From PSRI01 sp041484195 (GTDB taxonomy: Bacteria > Bacteroidota > Bacteroidia > Chitinophagales > Chitinophagaceae), in contig JBGPHC010000007.1 in the NCBI GenBank assembly GCA_041484195.1, forward strand, positions 62,001 through 126,000: DNA of 64,000 bases. The letters are read 5' to 3'. Shown one piece after another: positions 47,011 to 56,249 of this stretch. How positions within the stretch are numbered: the stretch's first letter is position 1; every line of letters starts with the position of its first letter. The notes under the pieces are model-generated. The model saw nothing but the letters and a program-made list of their open reading frames with translations, was not told where the DNA came from and did not search any database. Both the position numbers and the translations under genes were made by a program.

Positions 47011-48264
47011 ATGCGCAAAACCTTCGAAATTCTCGCAGCCAGTTTCAGGCTTGCTTTTCAGGAGCTGAGAAATAATAAACTGCGTACTTTTCTTTCCCTC
47101 TTTGGCGTTACCATCGGCATTTTTTGCATCATTGGTGTGCTGACTACGGTTGACAGTCTCGAAAAGAATATCCAGAATGAAGTGAAGGCACTTGGAACCA
47201 ATACCATTTATATTGACAAATGGGACTATTCCGGCGGGGCTGATTATCCATGGTGGAAATATATGAAGAGGCCCAATCCCAAATATGAAGAAATGCGCCT
47301 GATCCGAGCCAAGACAAACGCCGTTGGCTATATGGCTTTCACGCTGAACGCCGGAGGGCAAACCGTCATCTACCAAGCCGACCAAATAGAAAATGTTAGC
47401 GTATATGGAGTTTCTGAGGAATTCAATTCCATTCAGAGTTTCGAAATCCAATACGGTAGATATTTTACCCAATCTGATTTTGACCGTGGCAACCCGGCTG
47501 TTGTGATGGGTTATGACAATGCCGAGAAATTGTTCGGCCGGCCAGAAAAAGCCGTCGGCCAGCAGGTCACTATTCGAGGCAAGAGAATGGTGGTGCTTGG
47601 TGTTATAGAGAAAAAAGGAAAGAGTCTGTTGGTGAGTGGATGGGATTTCGATAATTGCGTTATACTCTCTTACAATTTCTTCAGGCAGGTTTATGACGAG
47701 AAATATTCCAACCCGGTTATCATGGTGCAGGGAAGGGAAAACGTTACCCCCGCAGCGCTCAAGGATGAATTAAAAGGAACCATGAGGGCCATTCACCGCC
47801 TGAGCCCAACTACTGAAGATGATTTTGCATTGAACGCCATCAGCGATTTCAGCGACGCGGTTACAAAATTGTTCAGTACGGTTGATTTCGGAGGATGGTT
47901 GATTGGCATGTTGAGCCTGGTGGTAGGCGCATTTGGTATCGCCAATATTATGTTCGTGACAGTGCGGGAAAGAACTCCCATTATCGGGCTCAAGAAGGCG
48001 ATAGGCGCCAAAAAAAGAACCATCCTGTCGGAGTTTCTTCTTGAATCCGCTTTCATTTGCATTATCGGAGGCGTGATCGGGCTATTGCTGGTATTTATAT
48101 TGGCAAAGATCCTCAGCGGTCCCCTTCATTTCGACATAACTATTTCATATAGCATACTCGGTCTGGCCATCTCAATATGTATCGTGATAGGGATATTAGC
48201 CGGAATCATTCCTGCAACCATTGCCGCAAGGATGGATCCCGTCGTGGCAATCAGGTCGAAATAG
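47011..48264 (+). CDS. ABC transporter permease (MacB/FtsX type)
   Basis: 417 residues with one N-terminal span (about 28-48), a large periplasmic domain (about 50-285) and three C-terminal spans. NKLRTFLSLFGVTIGIFCII is the MacB-PCD start; VRERTPIIGLKKAIGAKKRTIL is the coupling-helix motif before the last spans. No ATPase gene is adjacent, so the ATPase must be encoded elsewhere. Likely exports peptides, lipids or a small toxic compound. Confidence 0.88.
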   Translation: MRKTFEILAASFRLAFQELRNNKLRTFLSLFGVTIGIFCIIGVLTTVDSLEKNIQNEVKALGTNTIYIDKWDYSGGADYPWWKYMKRPNPKYEEMRLIRAKTNAVGYMAFTLNAGGQTVIYQADQIENVSVYGVSEEFNSIQSFEIQYGRYFTQSDFDRGNPAVVMGYDNAEKLFGRPEKAVGQQVTIRGKRMVVLGVIEKKGKSLLVSGWDFDNCVILSYNFFRQVYDEKYSNPVIMVQGRENVTPAALKDELKGTMRAIHRLSPTTEDDFALNAISDFSDAVTKLFSTVDFGGWLIGMLSLVVGAFGIANIMFVTVRERTPIIGLKKAIGAKKRTILSEFLLESAFICIIGGVIGLLLVFILAKILSGPLHFDITISYSILGLAISICIVIGILAGIIPATIAARMDPVVAIRSK

Positions 48265-48374
48265 GACTTCTCCACATTCATAAATCGCTGATTTTTAAAT
48301 TTTTGAACGATAAGAAATACTAATATGCAGGTTTTTTCGTTTATTTATTAGTTAAGTCCAGAAGCCAATAAACT

Positions 48375-48695
48375 ATGATGCCAATGCTAAAGCTAATCTA
48401 CTTAGCATCTCTTATGGTTATTTCTTCACTACTCTTTGTATTTTCCAAAGATGGCAATGTACCTATCTGCAAACAACAGGCGCAAGGCATCATTCAGCAG
48501 GTATCCGATTCCGCTGGTATCTATCTTGCCATTTTCACCGACCAGGGCGAAAGGCTCAATCCGATTTCACTCACCGAAAATGTAGTTCTCACCGCGGGTA
48601 AAAGAGTGAATGTATCCTACAATATTGATTCCAGCGCCCAAATCCCAATTGCCGGAATTCCTGTTCATATCGGATCAGTCACCTATCTCCCATAA
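48375..48695 (+). CDS. Small exported protein of unknown function
   Basis: 106 residues. A signal peptide or N-terminal anchor occupies about 5-24 (LIYLASLMVISSLLFVFS), followed by a short beta-rich domain rich in polar residues (GIYLAIFTDQGERLNPISL). No lipobox. No family recognised. It stands between the permease and tsaD on the same strand. Confidence 0.6.
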   Translation: MMPMLKLIYLASLMVISSLLFVFSKDGNVPICKQQAQGIIQQVSDSAGIYLAIFTDQGERLNPISLTENVVLTAGKRVNVSYNIDSSAQIPIAGIPVHIGSVTYLP

Positions 48696-48761
48696 TGGCC
48701 TCCCCGACCATTCATTGTTCTATCATCTTATTCCCAAATCAGATTCATTTATTTTTGCAGG

Positions 48762-49781
48762 ATGCAAGATCAGCATGGGTTAGTGAAAATCCTCGCCATT
48801 GAGTCATCCTGCGATGAAACCGGCGCAGCCATCAGTCATAACGACTCGATCCTTTCCAATTTTGTGGCAGGTCAAAGCATCCACCAGCAATATGGCGGAG
48901 TAGTTCCCGAATTGGCGAGCAGGGCACATATGCAAAATATAGTACCCGTCGTAAATGCAGCGTTGGAAAAGGGCGGTACCAAACTTTCGGAACTCAATGC
49001 CATTGCATTTACCCGGGCCCCGGGTTTGATCGGTTCGCTGCTGGTGGGTACCAGCTTCGCGAAGTCACTGGCATTGGCGCTGAATATTCCCTTGATTGCC
49101 GTGCACCATATGCAGGCACATGTAATAGCCAACCTGATCCCGGCACATAAACCGGCCTTCCCATTTCTTTGTCTGACAGTTAGCGGAGGCCATACACAGA
49201 TCGTGTTATGTGAATCACCGCTGCGCATGAAGGTCTTGGGTGAAACGCTGGATGACGCAGCAGGAGAGGCTTTCGACAAGACTGCCAAACTGATTGGCCT
49301 GCCATATCCCGGTGGTCCTTTGATCGACGAATACGCCAGAAATGGCAATCCACACAGATTCAAATTTCCGGAACCCCAGATACCGGGTTTGGATTTCAGT
49401 TTCAGCGGACTCAAGACAGCCATACTCTATTTCCTGCAGGAAAAGCAAAAGGAGAATTCGGACTTTGTGCGGGAAAATCTTGCCGATATCTGTGCTTCTG
49501 TACAGGATCGAATCGTTTCAATTCTCCTTCATAAGTTGAAAAAGGCGGCCATTAGGACTGGTATCAGGGATATCTGCATTGGAGGCGGCGTTTCCGCTAA
49601 TTCGGCGCTGCGCAAGGCTTTTGGGGAATTGGGCCAGGCCATGAAATGGAATACATTTATCCCACCATTTGAATATTGTACCGATAACGCAGGAATGATC
49701 GCCATGATGGGTTACTATAAATATCTCGCATCAGATTTTGTGGACCTTAGTATTAGCCCGAGCGCCAGGGCAGAATGGTGA
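48762..49781 (+). CDS. tsaD: tRNA N6-adenosine threonylcarbamoyltransferase
   Basis: 339 residues, ASKHA fold. IESSCDETGAAI at the N-terminus, HHMQAHVIANLIPAHKP with the iron-binding histidines, CLTVSGGHTQIV, GEAFDKTAKLIGLPYPGGP, and the late GGGVSANSALRKAF and DNAGMIAMMGY. Transfers the threonylcarbamoyl group to A37 of ANN-reading tRNAs; needs TsaB, TsaC and TsaE from elsewhere. Confidence 0.96.
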   Translation: MQDQHGLVKILAIESSCDETGAAISHNDSILSNFVAGQSIHQQYGGVVPELASRAHMQNIVPVVNAALEKGGTKLSELNAIAFTRAPGLIGSLLVGTSFAKSLALALNIPLIAVHHMQAHVIANLIPAHKPAFPFLCLTVSGGHTQIVLCESPLRMKVLGETLDDAAGEAFDKTAKLIGLPYPGGPLIDEYARNGNPHRFKFPEPQIPGLDFSFSGLKTAILYFLQEKQKENSDFVRENLADICASVQDRIVSILLHKLKKAAIRTGIRDICIGGGVSANSALRKAFGELGQAMKWNTFIPPFEYCTDNAGMIAMMGYYKYLASDFVDLSISPSARAEW

Positions 49782-49890
49782 GGACGGTACACTAATTCCC
49801 GCTTTTTTGAGTTATGAACTGTGGTGTATGTACGGTGTTCTTTGAAGAAATCAAGACGACCTAACGTTATAGCCTAATTGTCAAATTCAG

Positions 49891-50604
49891 ATGCCTAACC
49901 CTTATTTCCAATTCAAGCAATTTACGGTGCATCACGACCAGTGTGCCATGAAAGTGTGTACGGATGCCAGCATCCTGGGGGCATGGTTTGCTCAAAAAAT
50001 AAGGCCTTATACTTATGTGTTGGATGTGGGCGCCGGCTCCGGTCTGCTGATGCTGATGCTGGCACAAAAAATAAGGGCCCGGGTCCATGGGATCGAAAAG
50101 GACCTTTCTTCATTTCGCCAACTGAAGGACAATATCAATCATTGCAATTGGAAAGACAAGATCAGGATCTTCATCGGTGATGCCCGCAGCTTCGTGTTCC
50201 CCGTAAAATATGATTTCATCATTTGTAATCCTCCTTTCTATGAAAACGACCTGAAATCGCCGGACGAGCAAAAAAATCTAGCCAAACATTCTTCGGATCT
50301 CAGCCTGGAGCAGCTCCTGCTGGTAATTCAAACAAATCTCAAAGACAACGGCTCATTTGGCGTGCTTCTACCCTACCGCCGTGCGGAAAAATTTGAGTCA
50401 CTCGCCAACAGCTATGGGTTTCATCTCTCCGAAAAATTATTGATCAGGCAAACGCCTCGTCATAATTTTTTCAGGGTCATCCAGCATTTCACACGATTCA
50501 AAGTGGATCCGGTACAGTCGCACGAGCTCAGTATTCAAAAAGAAGACGGTAAATACTCAAAGGAATTTGTGGAACTGCTGAAGGATTATTATCTGAATTT
50601 CTAG
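49891..50604 (+). CDS. trmN6: tRNA1(Val) (adenine37-N6)-methyltransferase
   Basis: 237 residues. MPNPYFQFKQFTVHHDQCAMKV and TDASILGAWF are typical of the YfiC/TrmN6 group. The SAM site is VLDVGAGSGLLMLMLAQ near 48-64. The N6-methyltransferase motif NPPFY (in FIICNPPFYENDLKSP) is near 110. Methylates A37 of a tRNA. 109 bp after tsaD, which modifies the same tRNA position. Confidence 0.88.
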   Translation: MPNPYFQFKQFTVHHDQCAMKVCTDASILGAWFAQKIRPYTYVLDVGAGSGLLMLMLAQKIRARVHGIEKDLSSFRQLKDNINHCNWKDKIRIFIGDARSFVFPVKYDFIICNPPFYENDLKSPDEQKNLAKHSSDLSLEQLLLVIQTNLKDNGSFGVLLPYRRAEKFESLANSYGFHLSEKLLIRQTPRHNFFRVIQHFTRFKVDPVQSHELSIQKEDGKYSKEFVELLKDYYLNF

Positions 50605-50653
50605 ACCAAAATGTATGATGGAAGATTAGGATCTCCATGGTGCAAGAACTCCT

Positions 50654-51859
50654 CTACTTTTTGGCACCATAATCCTGCAGGTAAGCATATATTGGAGTTA
50701 TCTCCCCCTGCTTAACAATAGTAGCCCTCCGGATAATATCGCTTCCTCCTTTCACAAGGTCTTCCAGCACATATTTGATGAGTTGTTCGCCAAAATATCG
50801 GGACGCGTCTCGGGGCAATTCATTCGGGAGATTGCCAACGGCCATTATATCCACCGAATCTTCCTGGTAAGGAGATGTTTTCCGGCGGGTAAACCGGTTC
50901 ACACCATATATAGGATCTTCCATCGGGTGATCGCCAAGGTTACAGGGCACGGATCCGTTTTTGTCGTCGGTGATATCGGCGATGGTCCTGATCCGGAATT
51001 CTTTTTCCGCCAGGGTTTCCCATTCGAAAAGCCTTGGCATGGTGGTTTCCCAATAGATGCCATTCATGAGTACATCGGAGCCGCGGGTATAAGGATAAAA
51101 TAAACATTCATAACGATCGGGATGTTGATGAAAATCCTCCCGGTCATATTTTCCGCTTACCCTGTGCCGGTAGAGATCGGCGCCTTTCAGTTGGGTGAAT
51201 ACGGGGTAAGTGAATTCCCTCTTGAGGTACAGGTCAGGTTCTACTTCAATGACGCCCATCAGGTTCATGACTTCCAGGATTCCATGTGCTACCCTGCCCG
51301 ATCCCGTTACCACTATCTTGACCGGCGGGAGTTTGAGCCCGAAATAAGTATGCATGAGTTCACGCAGGCTCCTTTGCACATAGACCCTTGCAAGATGAAA
51401 TCGCCCTGTTCTGTTTCCATAGGCCATCATCCCGTTATGTGCGCCCACCACTCCCGCAAAAAAACCAAAGCCCAGGATACGTTGTCCGTCTTCGTGAGTG
51501 AGACACTCATAGTCGATCAGCGTGATCTTCTTTTCGAGGATGGAGCGAAACATTGTCTGGTTATAGGGTTGTTTCTTCTTGGTATGGGAGAAGAGAAGAT
51601 AGGTCTTACAGGGAATCAGCGAATCCGGTGGAACTTCTTTGATCCCCAGGAGGACATCACATTCGCTCAGATCATTTTTCACTTCTACGCCCGCCATCAG
51701 GTATTCCTTATCATTGAAGCACCGATGGGAACAGGATTCCACGATGATTCGCACGGAATCACTATTTATATGGATCCATTTGCACTGCGCTGGCGTAAGA
51801 GCTACCCTGTTGTCATGTGGTATCTTTCCTTCGCGGATCAGTCCGATTTTGATCATCAA
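50654..51859 (-). CDS. Saccharopine-dehydrogenase-like (Lys1/alanine-dehydrogenase superfamily) oxidoreductase
   Basis: 401 residues. The AlaDH/PNT N-terminal domain starts IGLIREGKIPHDNRVALTP. The NAD-binding Rossmann turn is VVTGSGRVAHGILEVMNLMG near 190. GSDVLMNGIYWETTMPRLF and RTIADITDDKNGSVPCNL resemble fungal-type saccharopine dehydrogenase (Lys1). No other lysine-degradation gene is adjacent, so the substrate is open. ATG 51859 or the next codon (51856) could be the start. Confidence 0.75.
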   Translation of the reverse strand: MMIKIGLIREGKIPHDNRVALTPAQCKWIHINSDSVRIIVESCSHRCFNDKEYLMAGVEVKNDLSECDVLLGIKEVPPDSLIPCKTYLLFSHTKKKQPYNQTMFRSILEKKITLIDYECLTHEDGQRILGFGFFAGVVGAHNGMMAYGNRTGRFHLARVYVQRSLRELMHTYFGLKLPPVKIVVTGSGRVAHGILEVMNLMGVIEVEPDLYLKREFTYPVFTQLKGADLYRHRVSGKYDREDFHQHPDRYECLFYPYTRGSDVLMNGIYWETTMPRLFEWETLAEKEFRIRTIADITDDKNGSVPCNLGDHPMEDPIYGVNRFTRRKTSPYQEDSVDIMAVGNLPNELPRDASRYFGEQLIKYVLEDLVKGGSDIIRRATIVKQGEITPIYAYLQDYGAKK

Positions 51860-52113
51860 TCCCTGCTTTAACCGGGCAATTTACATTTTACCCTTCATAT
51901 GCCCAGCATGGCGGGGAGACAATTGCGAATTCAGCAGGATGAAAAGACGGAGCCTTACCTGAAGCCATAGTGAGCGGCAAAATATTTATTGCCCAAGAGG
52001 CAGAGAATGCTTAATATTGCCCCCCCGATTTTAGCTGAATTTTGGGAGAGCGTGGAAGCCAATTTATCGATTGGAAAATATCTGTCAAACCCGAATTCAC
52101 TAAAATATTTCCA

Positions 52114-52197
52114 GCCCGGATGGCGGAATTGGTAGACGCGCCAGACTCAAAATCTGGTTCCCGCAAGGGAGTGCAGGTTCGATTCCTGTTCCGGGCA
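52114..52197 (+). tRNA. tRNA-Leu (anticodon CAA)
   Basis: Class II tRNA. Acceptor GCCCGGA (52114-52120) pairs with TCCGGGC (52190-52196). The anticodon stem is CCAGA/TCTGG with loop CTCAAAA, anticodon CAA at 52148-52150. A long variable arm CCCGCAAGGG and T arm GCAGG/CCTGT are present. Discriminator A52197; CCA not encoded. Confidence 0.95.
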
Positions 52198-52211
52198 CTA
52201 AAATAAAACGT

Positions 52212-52245
52212 CTTGTAAATGAACGTTTACGAGGCATTTTTGTTT
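52212..52245 (+). terminator. Intrinsic terminator after tRNA-Leu
   Basis: CTTGTAAA (52212-52219) pairs with TTTACGAG (52226-52233) with one G-T pair, followed by GCATTTTTGTTT. Lies 14 bp after the tRNA. Confidence 0.65.
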
Positions 52246-52285
52246 ATATCCCGAACTGGAATATCGAACCAATGAAAAGATTTGC

Positions 52286-52483
52286 TTAAGGTTTATGAAA
52301 TTTTATTTCGGGAATAAAATCAAAATCTTTTTTATTCTCCGTATATAAGACCAATCCAAATGAAATTGATGTAGCACCAATTTTTCGCCCTTGTTGGTGT
52401 TTTCCGGTTCCATTCACGCATTTAACTATGTAATCAATGACAGGAAGCATCAACAAGAGATAGTATTTTGTTGGTGTTCCCAA
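52286..52483 (-). pseudogene. Remnant of a PIN-domain (VapC-type) toxin gene
   Basis: The last 32 codons of this 65-codon frame (IGATSISFGLVLYTENKKDF then DFIPEIKFHKP) match the C-terminal end of VapC-like PIN toxins, where the last acidic pocket residue and the VTxNxKDFxxIPxLK pattern are found. The residues before it (GTGKHQQGRK) do not continue the fold, and the catalytic N-terminal half is absent. No antitoxin gene accompanies it. Best read as a decayed toxin fragment beside a tRNA. Confidence 0.5.
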
Positions 52484-52532
52484 ATAAGCCTTATCAGTTA
52501 GTTTACCTCTCTCAAGCGTGAAACACCAACAA
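52391..52532. repeat. Three copies of the 11-mer TTGTTGGTGTT
   Basis: Copies are at 52391-52401 (+), 52468-52478 (+) and 52522-52532 (-). They flank and lie within the PIN-toxin remnant in the gap between tRNA-Leu and the next gene. The flanks differ (TTTTCC, CCCAAA, TCACGC). They could be the ends of a lost small element. Confidence 0.6.
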
Positions 52533-52579
52533 AGGCGTAAAAAGAGAAGCCAGGAATAAAATGGCGCAATCGATTATTT

Positions 52580-54778
52580 TCAGCTACCCCAAACCAGTCT
52601 TTCTTCGCTCATTTCTCCCGAAGGAAGGGTTATCCTGATATAATAAACACCCGTATACATTATTTTCGATCGGGGAATCTGGATTTCCAATTCTTCGTCT
52701 ATTTTGACGCTTTGCTTATGAACAAGCAAACCACCGGAAGTATACATTTCCACAGATACAATGTCTCCGGCGCGCAAGCCGCCGCATCTTATGGTCACTC
52801 TGTCATGTGCGGGATTAGGGAAGATCTGCACATTTATATTGTTCTTCAAATCCATTTTGATAAAAATCGTACGCGAATAATTTGACTTCCCATCAACGTC
52901 AACCTGGTTCAAGCGGTAATAATTGATCCCATTTTCGGCGTGGGAATCAACAAAGTAATAATCACGCTGAACGGCAGAATTACCATGACCCTTTATGCTT
53001 CCTATGGTTCTGAAATGACGACCGTCGCTGCTATGCATTACATCGAAGCGATCATTTTCCTGTTCGCTGGCGGTGGACCAGTGCAGTCGCACCGCACTTT
53101 GCTCCCGTTTGGCATTAAAATCCATAAACACCACCGGCAGTGCTGAAAGTAAACCATAAACACTGATTATGCCGGAGAAAGTAGCCATATATACTTTACC
53201 GTTAGTAACAGTAGGCGTCACGAATTTTGCATAACTGCCCAGGGAATCCCGGCCAGGTACCTGGTTTGAATTCCAGAGTTCGGACAAAGTACTTGCGTTG
53301 AATGCCAACAGGGTTCCGCTTACCGTTTGTTCCGATGCATAGGCATTGGGAAAATTCACCCATACAATTCCACTACCGGCGTTGTGACCGTTAGCGCTGA
53401 GCGACGCCATCGGGATAAACTGAGGATTATAAGAGTTGCTGGAAGTTGCAAATGCTGTCGTGTTGAATTGTTGTGTCAGCCCGTTGAAACGGTAGGCTTT
53501 CAATACATCACTGGGACTCCATACATATAATAAGCCGGTATTTGGATTGGCTATGCTATCGCCCCAATATGCGCCAGTCATGAATAGTTCATTGGTAACT
53601 GCCTGGAATCGCTGAACCACATGGTCTGCGCTGGGATTTGTGCCGCTGTGAAATTGACCCATGTTATCTTCATCAACCAGGTATATTACTCCCTCCTTTC
53701 CGCCGTTCACCAGCAAATGGGAATTCGGGATCAGCACCATTCCGCTGGAACCAAGATCCGTATCAAATAAATCAAGACTGTCCTTGTTATATGGCGTGAA
53801 ATAATCAGCCTGGATCAATGTTCCTTGCACCGGGTTGGGCGTCAATTTCAACATCGTTTCTCCCAGGTCTCCAGCCAAATAATGACCATTACCTGTTACG
53901 ATGTATATATTTCCAAAGCTGTCTACCGAAGGTCCTTCGCCGGCCATCCAAATACTTCCTAACCGGGAGTTTGGAGTAGTGCTGTAAGCTATTTTTTGTT
54001 GATTAATATTGCTGGCATCATAACCGATGATCCAGCCATGTGAAGGAGTGGCGTCACCATAACTGCCATAAGAGACGTATACGATGCCGTTACTCAGCAT
54101 CATGGCAGAGCGGTTATTTTGTTTGTTACTTACAAAACTTATGGCGCTGCCGCCTTCGCCCGTGCCAGGAACCGTTGCGGCGATCAGTTGCGATCCACCA
54201 AATTTCGGCTGCCCTGTTCGTATATCGAGGGCATGCAGACTATCGGCAAAGACAGATCCAACTTTCGTCTTAGTAACAAAATAAATCGTATTGGCTGATA
54301 GGTCAATCACCGGAGTGCTCACGATTCCAATTTCTATTCGGATATCCGTGTAATCCAGGCCAGGCCCGATATTGGCGTCTGGAAGGGGAACAGAATTCCC
54401 ATAACTGACCTGCCAATACGGGGTAGAGGCCAGGGATGGCTGATCAGCATCAAAGGCATAGACATCGTTATGCATATCTGCCACATACAGTACATTTCGG
54501 GTACCCACGCCCGGGATGTTCACGCCAGACACATAGAGGGGCTGAGCATATACTTGTCCACCTACAGAATAGGTCCAAAGCTTTCCAAAATTGTTTTGGT
54601 TCACGTTGGAAGTGTTCAGGATTGTCTCATTCAGATTAGCTCCCGTTCTCTGAAGATCGTTGCGATGCATAGTCATGTTGGCTTGTCCAAATAGGATTTC
54701 CGTGGCGGCAAGGGAGACCAGACACAGGGGTACTGAAAATCCAAGTCTCCCCCGAATACCCATGATTCTATTTCTCAT
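52580..54778 (-). CDS. Secreted beta-propeller protein with type IX (type A) sorting domain
   Basis: 732 residues. A long signal peptide ends near FGQ-A (about 32). The body is a PQQ-like/quinoprotein beta-propeller with repeated blocks such as GNIYIVTGNGHYL, VLYVADMHNDVYAFDAD and GKVYMATFSGIISVYG. A fibronectin-like stretch follows (near 563-645, LHWSTASEQENDRFDV). The last 80 residues are the T9SS type A sorting domain (VQIFPNPAHDRVTI ... GVYYIRITLPSGE). Exported through the outer membrane; an enzymatic role of the propeller is not shown. Confidence 0.87.
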   Translation of the reverse strand: MRNRIMGIRGRLGFSVPLCLVSLAATEILFGQANMTMHRNDLQRTGANLNETILNTSNVNQNNFGKLWTYSVGGQVYAQPLYVSGVNIPGVGTRNVLYVADMHNDVYAFDADQPSLASTPYWQVSYGNSVPLPDANIGPGLDYTDIRIEIGIVSTPVIDLSANTIYFVTKTKVGSVFADSLHALDIRTGQPKFGGSQLIAATVPGTGEGGSAISFVSNKQNNRSAMMLSNGIVYVSYGSYGDATPSHGWIIGYDASNINQQKIAYSTTPNSRLGSIWMAGEGPSVDSFGNIYIVTGNGHYLAGDLGETMLKLTPNPVQGTLIQADYFTPYNKDSLDLFDTDLGSSGMVLIPNSHLLVNGGKEGVIYLVDEDNMGQFHSGTNPSADHVVQRFQAVTNELFMTGAYWGDSIANPNTGLLYVWSPSDVLKAYRFNGLTQQFNTTAFATSSNSYNPQFIPMASLSANGHNAGSGIVWVNFPNAYASEQTVSGTLLAFNASTLSELWNSNQVPGRDSLGSYAKFVTPTVTNGKVYMATFSGIISVYGLLSALPVVFMDFNAKREQSAVRLHWSTASEQENDRFDVMHSSDGRHFRTIGSIKGHGNSAVQRDYYFVDSHAENGINYYRLNQVDVDGKSNYSRTIFIKMDLKNNINVQIFPNPAHDRVTIRCGGLRAGDIVSVEMYTSGGLLVHKQSVKIDEELEIQIPRSKIMYTGVYYIRITLPSGEMSEERLVWGS

Positions 54779-55157
54779 AAAAAAGAATAAAGTTTATGAC
54801 AAATAAATTGATACCCGAATCAAGGCAGTAATGAATCTACCACAACTAAGCAGGACCGGCGATCGGTTTCTTCAACCAGATGAAAGGATTAATCAGAATC
54901 TTTCAAACGGATGGCTGGATATAACGTGAAGTACAGCTTCAAGACAAAGGGAAGAAATTGCAGATTGCAATTGCTCTCATCAGATGATACAAAATAAAAA
55001 TATACCCTTGAATTTGCAAGCATTTCGGGCAATTTCTTTGATGTTCACCGTCCAGATTAAAAGAAATTACAAATGGCTTTTGCAATTGAAGAATTCGAAC
55101 GATGCAGATTAAATTTTCACAAATCTACGCGTTCACTTTTCACTTGCGACATGCTTC
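54779..55157. other. Intergenic gap upstream of the propeller gene
   Basis: This AT-rich 379-bp stretch must hold the propeller gene's promoter. No clean consensus pair, inverted-repeat unit or coding frame was found. It marks the border between the housekeeping part and the accessory genes. Confidence 0.45.
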
Positions 55158-56249
55158 TCAACCTTTCGATGATCTCCACTTTTTTTCCGCCCGCAAGAGG
55201 ACAATGGCCAGGACCACGACCCAGAGTAGGAAAACGCCGATGTTGATGCGCTCCCAAACGCCGACCAGCGGCGTGGGCTGATTTATAGCGATGTCCGGCG
55301 CATCCAAAAAGGTCAGGACGCCGAAGACAAGAAGGATCATGAACGTGGCGATGGAATAAAGGCGGAATTGCTTTCCGAGTGCCGCTGCCGCAAAACCCAA
55401 TGCGAGTAGATAGATGATCTCAGTTATCACCCCAAGAGCGATGTGCATGGTATCAGAGAACGTTCCTCCGCCTGCTGCCAGCGTTTCGCGAAGGTGCATC
55501 GGTGCGAAGGGCCACAGGATTCCGAGAGCACCATAGGCAATTAACAAGCGGCCTGCGATGCGCAGGGGGCGATTTCCGCCAGCCGATTTCTGAACGCCCC
55601 AAGCGAAGGCAATAATAAGCAATGTATAGGGCGTACATAACACCATCCATAGCGTTCGCGTTGGAGCACCGATGGCCGAGAGCTCGCTCACGGTTTGAGA
55701 GGCAGGGCTGTAGCCGGGGTATTGCGTCGGCACAAAAATGTTTATGGCGACATAGAGCAGCGAAGAGAGAATACCGCCAAGGAGCAGGGCTTTCCGCATC
55801 GTCATGTAACGGGAAGGAACCAGCGGGATGGCCACCAATCCCCCAACAAGGACCGGGAGGCCCCACATAAAGTGCAACCAGTGCAATTCTTGCAGAATGG
55901 CAATTTCGACCCAGAACCAGACAGCCAGGCCGCCCAAAGCAAGGCCGGCCATGACCCAGTCGGAACGGGTCCTTCGCAGGACGGCTACAAAGGCTGCCGC
56001 GTTCAGGATCCCCAATCCAAAGAGAATGATACCGGGAATCAGGAAATCGGGGAAGACATCATGCATTATGTGGACAGGCATGTCCATCAATCTGCCGTCC
56101 GGCGCTGCCACGAGAAGGCTGCCACCCAACAAGGAGCCTGCTGCCTCGTAACCAAGAACGCAAAGCAGGATAATCCGATGCCATCTCCCTTGACCAACCT
56201 TCTCTTCTGCCTCCAGTTCTTTTCTGGCGTATTCTATTTTTGTTTCCAT
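55158..56249 (-). CDS. DUF998-type multispanning membrane protein
   Basis: 363 residues with about ten membrane spans. The C-terminal half is DUF998-like (PGYSPASQTVSELSAIGAPT, then LRIAGRLLIAYGALGILWPF and FSDTMHIALGVITEIIYLLA). Its DNA is clearly richer in G and C than both flanks, and it uses codons such as GCG, CGG and CTG more, which suggests arrival from a different genome. Function unknown. Confidence 0.78.
   Translation of the reverse strand: METKIEYARKELEAEEKVGQGRWHRIILLCVLGYEAAGSLLGGSLLVAAPDGRLMDMPVHIMHDVFPDFLIPGIILFGLGILNAAAFVAVLRRTRSDWVMAGLALGGLAVWFWVEIAILQELHWLHFMWGLPVLVGGLVAIPLVPSRYMTMRKALLLGGILSSLLYVAINIFVPTQYPGYSPASQTVSELSAIGAPTRTLWMVLCTPYTLLIIAFAWGVQKSAGGNRPLRIAGRLLIAYGALGILWPFAPMHLRETLAAGGGTFSDTMHIALGVITEIIYLLALGFAAAALGKQFRLYSIATFMILLVFGVLTFLDAPDIAINQPTPLVGVWERINIGVFLLWVVVLAIVLLRAEKKWRSSKG

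Noticed and set aside
48750..48757. TATTTTTG just before tsaD as its promoter
   Set aside because: It ends 4 bp before the start codon, which would place the transcript start inside the gene; the same holds for TAAATTTG before the gene at 47011.
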